This document shows positions 12,115 to 22,223 of a stretch of 64,000 nucleotides of DNA, piece by piece. Within the stretch, counting starts at the first letter, position 1. Every line of letters begins with the position of its first letter. The notes under the pieces are model-generated. The model had not been told where the DNA came from. It made no database searches and saw only the letters and a list, made by a program, of their open reading frames with translations. The position numbers were made by a program, and so were the translations under genes. The DNA comes from Dolomedes plantarius (lineage: Eukaryota; Arthropoda; Arachnida; Araneae; Dolomedidae), in assembly GCA_907164885.2 (NCBI GenBank), contig OU015493.1, forward strand, positions 116,967,193 to 117,031,192, in the 5' to 3' direction.

Positions 12115-12469
12115 TGGAAAATACTTTTAAAAAAATTTCTAAGTCCCAAAAATGTAGTTCCCTATTTAACCAGCAGATGGCAGCACCAGCTTAAAGCTGC
12201 TCCTTGTAAAAAATTTAGTTCCCTATTTAACTGATAGGTGGCGCTCCGCAGAGCACCTACTCCCTCCAAGATTCTGCTGAACTACAAGGTTCCACTCTTT
12301 CCCGCTAGGGGGCGATAGCAGCGCTGCCCTCTCCTGATTGGTCCAAATCAACCGCCAGGTGGCCAGCTGCACTCTGATTGGTCCACGTCACTCAGTTAGC
12401 TCCGCCACTTTAAGCCCCTCCCCCCTCTTGCTCCTGCTCCTGGCGCGGAACTCTCATTTTTATACTACT

Positions 12470-12475
12470 CTGGTG
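12470..12475. repeat. Target-site duplication, right copy (CTGGTG)
   Basis: Exact match of 1212-1217 on the far side of the giant element. Confidence 0.85.
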
Positions 12476-12811
12476 TTAGATTCCAAAGTTAATAGTGCTG
12501 AGATAAAATTTCAGGATAGTGTATTTCAGTTTAATGAGTATCATTAATTTTGCGGTGTTAAACATTCGGAGATGTAATGTGAAATTACTGAAATTTTCAA
12601 ATTTTTAATGCGAAAAACTTCTGTTTTATTTGAACGGTATGGAACACGCACAATAAGATCAGGGGTGGCTAACTCAAAACAATCCGTTGGCCAATTAAGA
12701 AAAATATAAATGACGGTGGGCCAACTGTAATTTCGGAGTGAATTAGGGATGTCCGCTGTGCTGAAGGATAAACTAACTTTCTCAAACATCAGATTTTAAC
12801 TTTAAAATAAT
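12476..12811. mobile_element. Right flank of the giant element with a hAT-terminus-like fragment
   Basis: No gene is seen. CAGGGGTGGCTAACTC near 12660 resembles hAT-type termini (CAGGGGTGGCCAAC), and GGCCAA motifs recur at ~12690 and ~12720. Despite the target duplication, I could not find an obvious continuation here of the LINE that abuts the left end. Confidence 0.3.
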
Positions 12812-14882
12812 TTCGGAGCCATTGCTCCTTTTGCCACTAGTGTTAAATGTTCTCGACATTCTCAGTAGAACCAGGGTTTTTAAGAACTATGAATATAGTT
12901 TTCTTCAAGCTTCAAAAATGTTCTTGAAAAACCGATTGCTTTCAAAGATATTTCTTAAAAGCAGTAAAAAAAAGTCTGATATTATTGAACGGATGTATGA
13001 GACTACCTAGGAGCAGGAAGCGATTAGTCAGCACAAACACTGATATGAATAAGTCAACACGTTATCCTAAAAGTAGTTTCATCAAGTGCTTTTCTGAAAA
13101 ATAAACTGCGTGAAAGAGCTATTTTATTCAAAAAAGGTCTGTTTACTTTTTCTCACTCACGTATAGTATTTTTCAAGTTAAATTGGAGAAAATCACGTTA
13201 AATACGAAATTGTTTCGAAAAGTGTAATTTTAAATGTAAAAGTGTAATGGAACTGTGTCTTGCATGCTGATCTATAGTTTTAATAATTAAAATTTACATA
13301 TTTTCGATATGATCTATAAATGTAATACAAAGTGTTTAAAATGAAGAATTAATGAGAGACGTTTTCCTTCTAGCACTTGCCTTTACGCTTTTCAGAATAA
13401 GCATGCAGTCTCTATGCGTGTATACGTATTATAAGACCACAATGATCCACAAGACTGTAGGTTTGTACGCCGAGTCTCCTTCTATCCCAAAAAAAAGTTT
13501 CACATGTTTCAGAAATATAAATTGATTGTTTTCGCTGGATTGTTTTTTGCATATTGAAGAAATATAGTTACATTTATGTAAAACAGGAGAACGTCGAACA
13601 TATTTTATATCTCGGGGTCAGTGCGATTCGGAGTAAGTAGCCACTGTGATGACTGGTCTGTCCTTACAGATCCATAGAGTATTTTTTCTCGTAAACTTAG
13701 ATGAATATTGCTTTGTGGCTGTTTGATGAGAAAAGTTTACTACATTATATGAAGTAAAATTATGTTTTAATTGTATGACACATATAATCCAGATAGTCGT
13801 AACCGGTACAAGGCCGCCTGATAACCTGTTCCAAGGAAAGACACCGGTTTGGATGGGGGTTTGTCAGTATGGGCGGGAATAATTTTGAACGGAACACAAA
13901 CCTCCACATCTAACTCAGATGTAATTTTACAAATGAAAGGTAATAGAAAATATACTAAAATCTTGCGTTCGACCCCTTCGAAGTGTTGCGGGTCTAAAAT
14001 TTAGATTCTTTGATGATAAATTCCACCTTTACCCATTTCAGGAGGACAATATCTTTTCTTATAGTCAGGATATCCGTGAAATGTAGAGGCCATCACGGCG
14101 TAACAGTAATCCAACACAGCATGTGTTTATGCATCAGGGAGACGAACTGCATCTCGTTTGTCCTCACCAAGTATCACCGAGGCTTTCATGTTTCTTAAAC
14201 AGTCATATAGAAAGCATGAAAAATCGATGCGTCACTTGCATGAGTGCAAGAGAAAGAGGTATTTCTTAATTAATACCCTTGTAGAATTATTATTCAAAAT
14301 GTTTTAAACGCAAATAGGAAAATATCCTTTTGGTATATTTTCCCCCATTTAAAAAAATAATAGAATTCTTGTATTGACTAATTTCTTCCTTTTTTTCACC
14401 TGCTATTTACACTTGTATTCAGCTATTACTCAAGTACGCCAGGTAAAATTCTATTCAAACTTTTAATTTGTTGAATATTTACAAGTGATGCTTAGCATTT
14501 GGAGTCTAAAGTAATATTTCCCAAACATAATATGTATAGTTAGAATTTTCATGACTTACTATTATAATAAATTTTCATACCATAAATATCCTGTAATATA
14601 CCAGAAATATCCATCTTTATCTTGTAAGGTACAAAAATTTCAACACAACGAAGACCACACATGAAAAATTTTAAAATATGCTATTCATACATTTTTATTC
14701 TCGTTTCTAAAGAGTTATTCGTCACTAATGATTGTTATATTACAGTTGCAGAACCATGCATCATAAGGAAAGGAAATTTGAAAATTTTTTGTTAGGTTAT
14801 TAAATTCTGATTATTAGTCATCGAATTGTCATTAACTTGCCATTATTGTTTAAACCTTGGCTATCAAATTATTGTCTTCTGA
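12812..14882. repeat. Receptor unit 1, 3' flank (segmental duplication)
   Basis: This sequence lies downstream of the first receptor gene and recurs in diverged form at about 35,660-37,210 (unit 2), in part at 41,690-42,440 and 44,436-44,830 (unit 3), and at 61,660-62,900 (unit 4). Shared landmarks include GCCACTAGTGTTAAA, CTCACGTATAGTA, GGGGTCAGTGCGATTCGG, the TGTCAGTATGGGCGGGAAT stretch and a tract ending near GACGAACTGCATCTCGTTTG. No coding sequence is supported. Confidence 0.75.
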
Positions 14883-16013
14883 CTATGAATGCCGTATTCC
14901 AAGAGAAACAAGATTAATGAGAAGGATACTATATGTAAGCATACCACCTATAATCGAAAGAACTAATTTTCTTTTGAAGAACATTAAATCAAATGCTGAA
15001 AGTGTCACCTGAGGTTTGAAGCTCAGATATCTTCCCAAATTTGAATTTTGAGGTCGAAAACTTTCAAAGCATTTTGAGTCTTTTATTTTCTGAAAATTGT
15101 CACATAGGTCTTCCATTTCTCTCGGAACTTGTGCAGCGCATTCAATTATAGCCGTCAAATTCATCAGGGAACCAAAGAAATAAAAACTGTTTTCATATAA
15201 TTCGTCAAACCCAATCTTTCTTCCGATATTTATTACAAAAGACAAATTTGTAAAACAGTTTCCGATTGAGGCAAAAAACATCAGAGTTATTATCAATGAG
15301 AATACATCCTGTAATTTCTTAATAACGTCTACCACTTCGTTTCTATTCTGTATTATTTCGATGAGGTCTTTCTCGTGAAACCCTTGGTGAGCTAACATTC
15401 GTGCTCTAAATCGAATATTTTTCAATAATATGGTACAGCGTTGGCATAATTCGCAGTACATAAGAGACACCATGAGAAGGAAAACCGGATTGAAAGCAAA
15501 GAGGTACAATATATATCTAACTGGAGCAATATAGTACTTAATATTTGTGTTTTCCATCTTGTAAGCGTACCACTCAAAATATGAACTATTGTTTAAAGAT
15601 ATAACACGGTAGCTGACACAGAAAAAGGCAGTTACTAAAAATATACATATAACTTTCATATTAAGTCTCCTAACTCTCGTATCCATGTTTTTCAATTGCA
15701 GAAGTTTAAGCATACCAGCGACTTTTTTATTCCTGCGTTTTAAAACAAAAAATGTAACAACACACAACGTGTTCTGAAAAACATATGGCGCCCACGGGCC
15801 GGAAACGTTAAGATATTTCGTATAATTGATAACCACTGAGGTCAAATAATCTATGTAAATCAGAACGAAAAGTGTGTATACTAAGAATGCCAACGCTCTT
15901 CTTTTTGGATTTTTGCCAGAATTTCCTATAATTCTGAGACATCGAAAATATGTGTACAAATAGCCATAATTGTCCAGTCGTAATGAACTTTTCCGCCTGA
16001 TAATAAACATCAT
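14883..16013 (-). CDS. Gustatory-receptor-like 7-TM protein, copy 1
   Basis: Single-exon 376-residue receptor. Predicted membrane segments lie at about residues 41-64, 76-93, 119-140, 166-188, 237-262, 274-296 and 350-372. The last contains TYSILLINL (360-368), matching the TYhhhhhQF signature of the insect gustatory-receptor family (7tm_7) except that Q is N and F is L. Such proteins are ligand-gated cation channels in chemosensory membranes; the ligand cannot be inferred. N-terminal MMFIIRRKSS and the YLYTYFRCLRIIG stretch fit a cytosolic start just before TM1. The start is the first of two adjacent ATGs, immediately after a leader conserved in all three copies. The protein is ~11 residues shorter than copy 2 because a Tyr codon (TAC) after GIRHS is TAG here. 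The rest of the frame is open with mainly conservative differences from copies 2 and 3, so it looks functional. Family assignment is from motif and topology only. Confidence 0.75.
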   Translation of the reverse strand: MMFIIRRKSSLRLDNYGYLYTYFRCLRIIGNSGKNPKRRALAFLVYTLFVLIYIDYLTSVVINYTKYLNVSGPWAPYVFQNTLCVVTFFVLKRRNKKVAGMLKLLQLKNMDTRVRRLNMKVICIFLVTAFFCVSYRVISLNNSSYFEWYAYKMENTNIKYYIAPVRYILYLFAFNPVFLLMVSLMYCELCQRCTILLKNIRFRARMLAHQGFHEKDLIEIIQNRNEVVDVIKKLQDVFSLIITLMFFASIGNCFTNLSFVINIGRKIGFDELYENSFYFFGSLMNLTAIIECAAQVPREMEDLCDNFQKIKDSKCFESFRPQNSNLGRYLSFKPQVTLSAFDLMFFKRKLVLSIIGGMLTYSILLINLVSLGIRHS

Positions 16014-16050
16014 CCGTAAATGATTATGATGCTAAAAACTATGTAGTCTG
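16014..16050 (-). promoter_or_regulatory. Conserved 5' leader of receptor copy 1
   Basis: Directly upstream of the start codon the minus strand reads AGTTTTTAGCATCATAATCATTTACGG. Nearly the same leader precedes copies 2 and 3, making it the best-conserved non-coding block next to the genes. In this copy ATTTACGG replaces the ATTTATG(G/A) of the others, so the out-of-frame upstream ATG is absent. Confidence 0.5.
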
Positions 16051-17905
16051 GGTTCAGCAATGTTATTTAAATTTTTTTATTTCGAATGTATATTCAACAT
16101 AAAATTTGTTCTTTTTAACCGTTAGAAGCACACAGAGCTGATGAATATTTTGCAAAACTAATGATACATTATTGTACAGTCATTTTAAAAAATGGTTCTA
16201 GAAATTCATCTCCTTTTCCGTACACATGTGTTAGTGAATCTAGAAGAAATCAATAGAAATTCTTTCTCTTTGAAAATTAAAATTTTCATGTAAGAGTCAT
16301 TTATGGTTCCACTTTTAATCGTAATAATTTTTTTTCCAAAAGTATGCTTGAAAATCACCAGATGTCATGCAGAATTTTAATTCAGTCTCATTGCGGATCA
16401 TATAACTCGACACGGCTTTGTCAGTTAAATATGCTTATTAGAGTAAAAATCATGTAATTTTAGTTTACTTATGCGTAAATTCGTTTTAGTCATGATATCT
16501 TCTTAATTTATTCCAATCTAACAACATGATTGCTTCATTTCTTAAAAGACTATGGCATTCTTTGAGTCTACTTTCGCGTAGAAGATAGTTATTTTTTAAA
16601 AATAACTTCTTTCAATAGACAACAGGTAGAAACCTTGACAGTTTTTTCTACAAATTATTTAGTTAAATAGACTATTACATCACACTCAATAAAAATATTT
16701 AAAATAATATTTTATTGCCAATTGTGTAAATTTCTTTTGTTAATAAGGATTTGGAAAATTTACATTTATTCACATATCATATGATTTAGATTTCAAAGGA
16801 GAGAGAAAATGAATAAACCTAGTTAAATAAAAGTATGTAATAATAAAATCAACAATTTTTATTATGCTTGTTTATTTTCGAAATCCAATAATGAGAAAAT
16901 AAAATTATATCTTTTAAATACTGCCTTAATTTTAAGAATGCAAAACATTACCTTCCTTTACAGTAAAGTTTCAGGGAATGCTTTCAGTTTTCGATACCGA
17001 AACAAAATATACAGTTAGATACTGTGGAGTAGAAAATGTTTTATGTTTTTATTATGAACATAAAACGTTCAATAAAACCCCCTTTTTTAAAATGATCTAT
17101 CTAAAAGTATCCTTCATAATACTGTTAATTTTTTACAAACAAAGTTAATGTATTTCTCGTTGCCAAGGTAACTGTTTCTGAAAAAAAATGACTGTCATGT
17201 TTCGTCATGGAAAGTGAATTAATAAACCTATTACTTTAATAGCTGAAACGAATCCACTTAGATTTTCCTTAAGACTCTCGCATAATGCTTTTGACTGTTT
17301 GTATAAGCAAACAATCAGAATAATGACTCTCAGCATTAAAATCTCTTTTTAATATGATGATCTTTTTACCTCGTCATTCTATGCCAATCACATTTTCATC
17401 TCTTGTTTTTACCATGGTAGTTGTTAGTAAAAATGAACGAAACTTTAAGAAAATAAAAATAAAATTCTGTTGTGTAGAACAGGGTAGAAAGTTATCGAAC
17501 GTCTGTAGATAATTGGAAACCTGCCCTCTCTCCTAATTTTAAGTTGTATAGGCCTGGTATGAATATTTAGGATTCTAAATTTGAGTGAATCTGCAACTTA
17601 GAATTCCGCCTGCGGTGAAAGTGGCTCCCTTAGCACTTGGCTTTAAAATACCCGACATAGTTAACCGCTTTTTTTGAAAAAAAAATTATCGAGTATCAAG
17701 TAATAAAAAGAAATTAATGTCTTTAATATAGATGATTATGTCTGTCGTTATTTAGATAAGTATTTTAGGTATTTAAAAGAATATTAAATAAAAATTTAAA
17801 ATTTTCTGCAAACGTTTTCGGTAAAGTGCGTGTTATAAAAAGATTTATAAATTACTTGGGATTCCATAATTTTTATATTATTCACTATTATTCCATATTT
17901 ATTTT
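16051..17905. repeat. Receptor unit 1, 5' flank (segmental duplication)
   Basis: AT-rich sequence matching 38,401-41,675 (unit 2, apart from a Tc1 insertion there) and 46,540-47,660 (unit 3). Landmarks: TTCATCTCCTTTTCCG, GACAACAGGTAGAAACCTTGACA, ATTACCTTCCTTTACAGTAAA, GTTGCCAAGGTAACTGTTTCTGA, TTTACCATGGTAGTTGTTAGTA. The position around 17232 is the empty site for the unit-2 Tc1 insertion. No gene is seen. Confidence 0.75.
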
Positions 17906-19259
17906 GTGAATCCAATAGTGTTAGTACACAGCAGCCTCAAAGACTCGAGTTATGAAATCTTCTTGCGTTGTTTAAAATGAAGACAACTAAATTCAGGTTA
18001 ATCCCTAAATAAAAATTTAATCTGCTTGCTGAACCTTATCAATCATTTGCTTCACTGATGACAGATTATATCCATGCAACTTAAAACTTCTATGACTACT
18101 ATGATAATTTATGTGATGTATTAGAAAGGGATTAATCTACCGTTAAAAGGTTTAGACGGAGATGAAAAAAAATATTCTGGAATAGTTTAGAAACGACATA
18201 AAATTTTTTCATCACGAGTGCTGGCATAAAATATTTAAAAAAAAAAGTTTTAAAGCACTTTAGGCTTTAGTGTGAGTGTTACGACTCTGAGCGGCCGAGA
18301 GGAGGCGTGGTCGCAATTTAGAGCACTCTTTTTTTTCAGGGAACTAGTAACAGTAGAGTTTTGTTGAAATCTATAGTTTCTGTTCTGTTTAATGTGTGTG
18401 TTTATTCGTTCATGTAGACTTTGTAAAACAAATGTCTCATGTGTACCAGGATTCCCCTTTATTTCCATGTTTTTATAAACTCGCTTTCTTGTTTGTTTGT
18501 GTGTTTGTCCCGTACAAATCTTGCAATCGATTTTTAACTAACTTCCCGACTAGCTAGACATTTGAAACTTTTAGAATAGCTCAGAATACGATGACAAGGC
18601 ATTCTTTTGATACTTTTAGCCATCTTTAAACAGAATTTAATTCATTTTCAGTTAGTTTTGTTTTGTAGACTGGTGCAGTCATCTATCGGCCGGGATGGGA
18701 ACGAAAAGTTAAACGCAAGTTAACTTCCAATTAACTTCATTTTCTTTCAAGTTGATGGGATAATTCATCAAAAAAAATTTAAAAAAGTATTTATTAATAA
18801 ATAGAATTGTCGAGTTTATATGATTCAACAGAAAATTTAAAAAACATGGTATATTAAAAAGTTCTTTTAATCTTGTAATTATTTGTTTAATATTATTAAA
18901 AGGCGAGAGGAGGCAATCTCGGATAATGCTTACAATGGTTAATCCATTGGGCGTCATTCAACGTTAGATTATAAGTACCCTTTTCGGAACTTTCTTTTAC
19001 CGTACGTTGTAACAGTGAGTTAACAAGGTCAAGGTCAAGGTCAACGTAGTAGGGTTTACGGAATTCCTAACAATATGAAGCATTGAAAGTGAGTTAACAA
19101 AAACTGAATTTTTTATTCACTCAAATGAATTACCTTTGTATGAGATGAAATAAGTTTTAGTTACATGCAACATTCATTCTTAAGTACATATCTCTATTGG
19201 AAAATATACTGACCATGTTATATCTTACAGAATATCCAGAAAACTATGTCAATTTCAAG
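17906..19259. other. AT-rich intergenic DNA, nothing recognised
   Basis: Only short chance reading frames are present. Minor features are a short GGTCAA triplication at 19028-19044 and a poly-A/T tract near 18236. No TIRs, RNA genes or conserved protein matches were recognised. Confidence 0.5.
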
Positions 19260-19261
19260 TA

Positions 19262-20225
19262 CAGTAACCACCGCTTATAGTGATCAGTGGTTATAAGAAT
19301 CAACCGTTTATAAGAATCAATATTGCAAAAACAAAAGCAAATGTATTATTTCCATGTTAAAATTTTCGCTTTAAAGAATCAATCCACCGGTTTTAAGAAT
19401 CAGCTTACACTCTTACTTTCCTTTTATTTTTCCAAAAAAGCCACTTAAACCCTCAAAAGGCACGGAGTTCTTTCTTTATTTTTTTAAAAGAAAGAGTGAT
19501 AAGATGGGATGGAATACAGTCGTAAAATGCATCCCTTTCTTTGTTAGACATAATATAATGGTTTCCCCTTAAACATTTTAGCTAAACACTGCCCTTTTAG
19601 CTTGACCCAGGGGCATCTCACCCGTCCGAGTCCGATTTCACTTTTCTCCACTGAGGAACAAAGACGGACTCTTTTTTTTCCCACCTCGCACATCCTGGTT
19701 GCTTCTTCCTGGACCCCGAAACACATAAATCTTCGGCGAAGTGTCCCTTATCATTTAGGCAAACGTGACATTAGTAGATTCAGCCCGTTATCAAACCCTG
19801 TAAGCTAGAAGGTGAATCTTCGTCTGAGACTATTGGCATTGAAAGAGGTATAAACAGCCTCCTGAAAACTTCATTACGTCAAACTACCATAGAAAACTTT
19901 TTCTTGCACTCTTCCTGTAGTTGAAATGTTAAACTGTTAAGCAGGTATGTTGTAACAAATATTGAATTTTTTTCTTCTCTTACTATAATGTATATCTACT
20001 TATAGGTCTAGAAATTAAGTTCTAATTTTAAAATTATAAAGAATAATTTCAATGAAAGATAATTAACGTAAATTAATGAGTATTTTATGGTAAATTATCT
20101 AATATACGTATATATAGGTTTGTGTGTGCCTGTCCAAAAACCTAAATTTCGGCTATAAGAATCAACCTCTTATAAGAATCAAAAACAGTAATAACAAACG
20201 TGATTCTTATAAGCGGAAATCACTG
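19262..20225 (+). mobile_element. pogo/Tigger-like non-autonomous DNA element, copy 1
   Basis: The element is flanked by TA (19260-19261, 20226-20227), with imperfect terminal inverted repeats CAGTAACCACCGCTTATAG at the left and CAGTGATTTCCGCTTATAA (reverse complement) at the right. Internal subterminal repeats of the type GGTTATAAGAATCAACCG recur at both ends. CAGT...CGCTTATA ends with TA duplications are typical of pogo/Tigger-like elements. No transposase frame survives. A second copy lies in opposite orientation at 31399-32167. Confidence 0.65.
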
Positions 20226-20330
20226 TATTTGGTATTCTTCAACAGCTGGATTACATTAACTAGGAATAATGATAACAATGGTATTTTTATGTTTTTATAA
20301 AATCAATTCCTCATTGTGTATGTGTGTGTG

Positions 20331-20412
20331 TGTAGGAGATAGATAGATAAATAGATAGATAGATAGATATAAAATAGAGATAGATAGATAGAGAGATAAA
20401 TGAATAGATATA
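20331..20412. repeat. GATA-rich microsatellite
   Basis: Imperfect (GATA)n / (GATAGATA)n tract following a short (TG)n run at 20318-20332. It directly abuts the mariner-type element at 20413. Confidence 0.9.
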
Positions 20413-21715
20413 CTGGGTGGCCAGAATTAAAACACCCCTACTCTGACCTCCCTGTACATCGAACTCTTCAGTGTAAAGGCTTCAAATTTTGTACACATAC
20501 TATTCAAGACATGGGGTAATGGATTACGCGAAAAAATATTTAGTTCCTGAAATCACCGATAGAGGGCGCTGTACCTCTGGACATATGCTGAAAATACACA
20601 AAAACAAATTTTAAACGTACCAAACATTCGACAAACACCTTACCGACGCAGAAAATGCTGCTCAATATGGTTCCCTTCTTGTAGATGTAAATCTGCAGTC
20701 AGTGGACAGCTAGTTCAACTGCGGATCGTAGCTGGTCCACTGAAATGCTACTCGCATGGAGAGTGATACCTTTTTTCAAATTTGCCAAGGTTACTAGATG
20801 TCCTCGATAAACAATATTTCTTAAGTGACCCACAGCCAAATAACACACTTATTAAGATCCGGAGAATGAGATGGCCAGGTTGTCGGAATCGTACGACTCA
20901 TTATTCTGGCATTAGTAAAACGTTGCCGAAGAAACTGTTTTACACAGAGTCCAATGTGTGGAGGCGCTCCATCTTGCATAAAAGTAACTGAATCAAGACA
21001 TTGCCGCTGTTGCAAATGGGGTACAACAATGAATGTGGCTGTGAATCCACCCCAGGCTGTAACTTTCGGTAGTGGGGTGGAATCTATTGGAAGGTACGGA
21101 GTTTTCCGTGACCCAAATGCGACAGTTATGGTTGTTCACTCTTCCACTGAGGTGGAAATGGGCCTCGTTGCTCCAAAATCTGACATGGTCACGATGCATC
21201 CACTTCAACTCTAGCAAGAAATGTCAATGCAAAGGTCAGTCGCTTCTCCATGTCGATGGCCAGCAAATGTTATAACTGATTTTGTAAGGAAAACAATGCA
21301 CCATTTTTTTCAATACGTTCCACACTGTGCTATTGGGAACACCTAAGTGTCGTAACACTGCACGTGCACTACTACAGCCTGCAATATTATCCATTGACTG
21401 TTCAACAATAGCGGAGGCAACATCTGAACGAGCCGGTTTGCGTCCTCGAACCGGCTGAACTCCATCAAAAAGTAAAATTTTCATTTCGCATGTTTTTTTT
21501 TTTTGTTATTAAAATTATTATTATTATTATTGTCTTTTTCCTGTATTCTGTTGTACACCGCCACCTAGCGGTGTTTCTGGAAGAATTTTTTTTTTCGCGA
21601 AATCCTTTTCCGCATGTTTTGAATAATATGTGTATAAAATTTGAAGCCTTTACACTGAGTTGCTCGATATATACAGGGAGGTCAGATTAGGGGTGTTTTA
21701 ATTCTGGTCACCCAG
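20413..21715 (-). mobile_element. Tc1/mariner-superfamily element with ~180-bp TIRs, transposase broken
   Basis: Ends CTGGGTGGCCAGAATTAAAA and its complement are flanked by TA (20411-20412, 21716-21717); similarity between the ends continues for ~180 bp. The minus strand carries a decayed transposase: an N-terminal helix-turn-helix part (21484-21236; RGRKPARSDVASAIVEQ, VLRHLGVPNSTVWNVLKK), a middle part with RFWSNEAHFHLSGRVNNHNCRIW (catalytic Asp apparently changed to Asn), and a C-terminal part (21015-20821) with FMQDGAPPH and WPSHSPDLNKCVIWLW, where the expected acidic residue after Cys is Val. Frameshifts separate these parts. It can no longer transpose itself. Confidence 0.8.
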
Positions 21716-21717
21716 TA

Positions 21718-22220
21718 TCAGCGTGGTAGCTGCGTGTTTGATCTCGCTCCTCTACTTCGGTATTATCCCATTAGGCCATCTATCCTCTCAGATACAGGTT
21801 GAGTGAAGATAAATTTCATTTTGTCTAATTATTGTTTTAAATTATGTGTCTAGTTTAAAGATTTTGTAAAAAACAACCTTATCAATTTATAAATTCCCCA
21901 GTAATATGTGACATTTCTGGTTTTCAGGAGAGAATAAATTCAATTTATATTACTCCTTATGGAAAGAATTCGCTCGGTACTCGTCGTGTAGTCTGGAACC
22001 AGTTAACGACGAGTACCGAGGTACCACTTTACATAAGTAAAATTCACTGCGGTTCGTGAATCTAGATATTTTCTTGCGATAGAAGAAAAATGTCTTACAT
22101 CGTCATAACTTAATATTCGATATTGACCATAAACCATTTGCCTTATCAGCATACACAGTGAGGCCTCAACTCCTTGTTTTGAGAATCTTGTCAACTGAGA
22201 ATGATTTTCTTGACAGCGAG
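21718..22220. other. Intergenic DNA with a perfect 15-bp hairpin
   Basis: No gene. CTCGGTACTCGTCGT (21973-21987) and its exact complement (22006-22020) are separated by 18 nt, giving a perfect GC-rich stem unusual for this AT-rich region. Confidence 0.6.
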
Positions 22221-22223
22221 TAA

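Larger units (their letters stand above)
1218..12469. mobile_element. Giant foldback element: 11.25 kb, multi-kb inverted arms, 6-bp TSD (possible Polinton/Maverick derivative)
   Basis: The element starts AGTAGTATAAAAATGAGAG and ends with the exact reverse complement. CTGGTG occurs immediately outside both ends (1212-1217 and 12470-12475), a 6-bp target-site duplication. The left arm (1218-5797) and right arm (8263-12469) are reverse complements with only scattered mismatches; their length difference of ~373 bp equals two monomers of an internal 186-bp satellite. A 2.47-kb single-copy spacer separates them. Six-bp duplications, long TIRs and AG...CT termini are known hallmarks of Polinton/Maverick elements. 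However, no DNA polymerase B, integrase, packaging ATPase, protease or capsid gene is recognisable, so this would be a non-autonomous derivative or a different foldback family. It carries only small degenerate reading frames. Confidence 0.85.
8263..12469 (-). repeat. Right inverted arm of the giant element
   Basis: This is the reverse complement of 1218-5797 with rare substitutions (for example CTATCGGTT in the left arm is CTATCAGTT on the same strand of the right arm), lacking two satellite monomers. The low divergence implies a recent origin or ongoing gene conversion between arms. Confidence 0.85.

Noticed and set aside
12338..12547. 69-residue frame over the right terminus of the giant element
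   Set aside because: The same frame appears mirrored at 1122-1328 because of the inverted repeat, it spans the element boundary, and it has no domain.
21718..21800. tRNA-derived SINE
   Set aside because: GTAGCTGCGTG and GTTTGATCTCG only loosely suggest A and B boxes, with wrong spacing and no tail.
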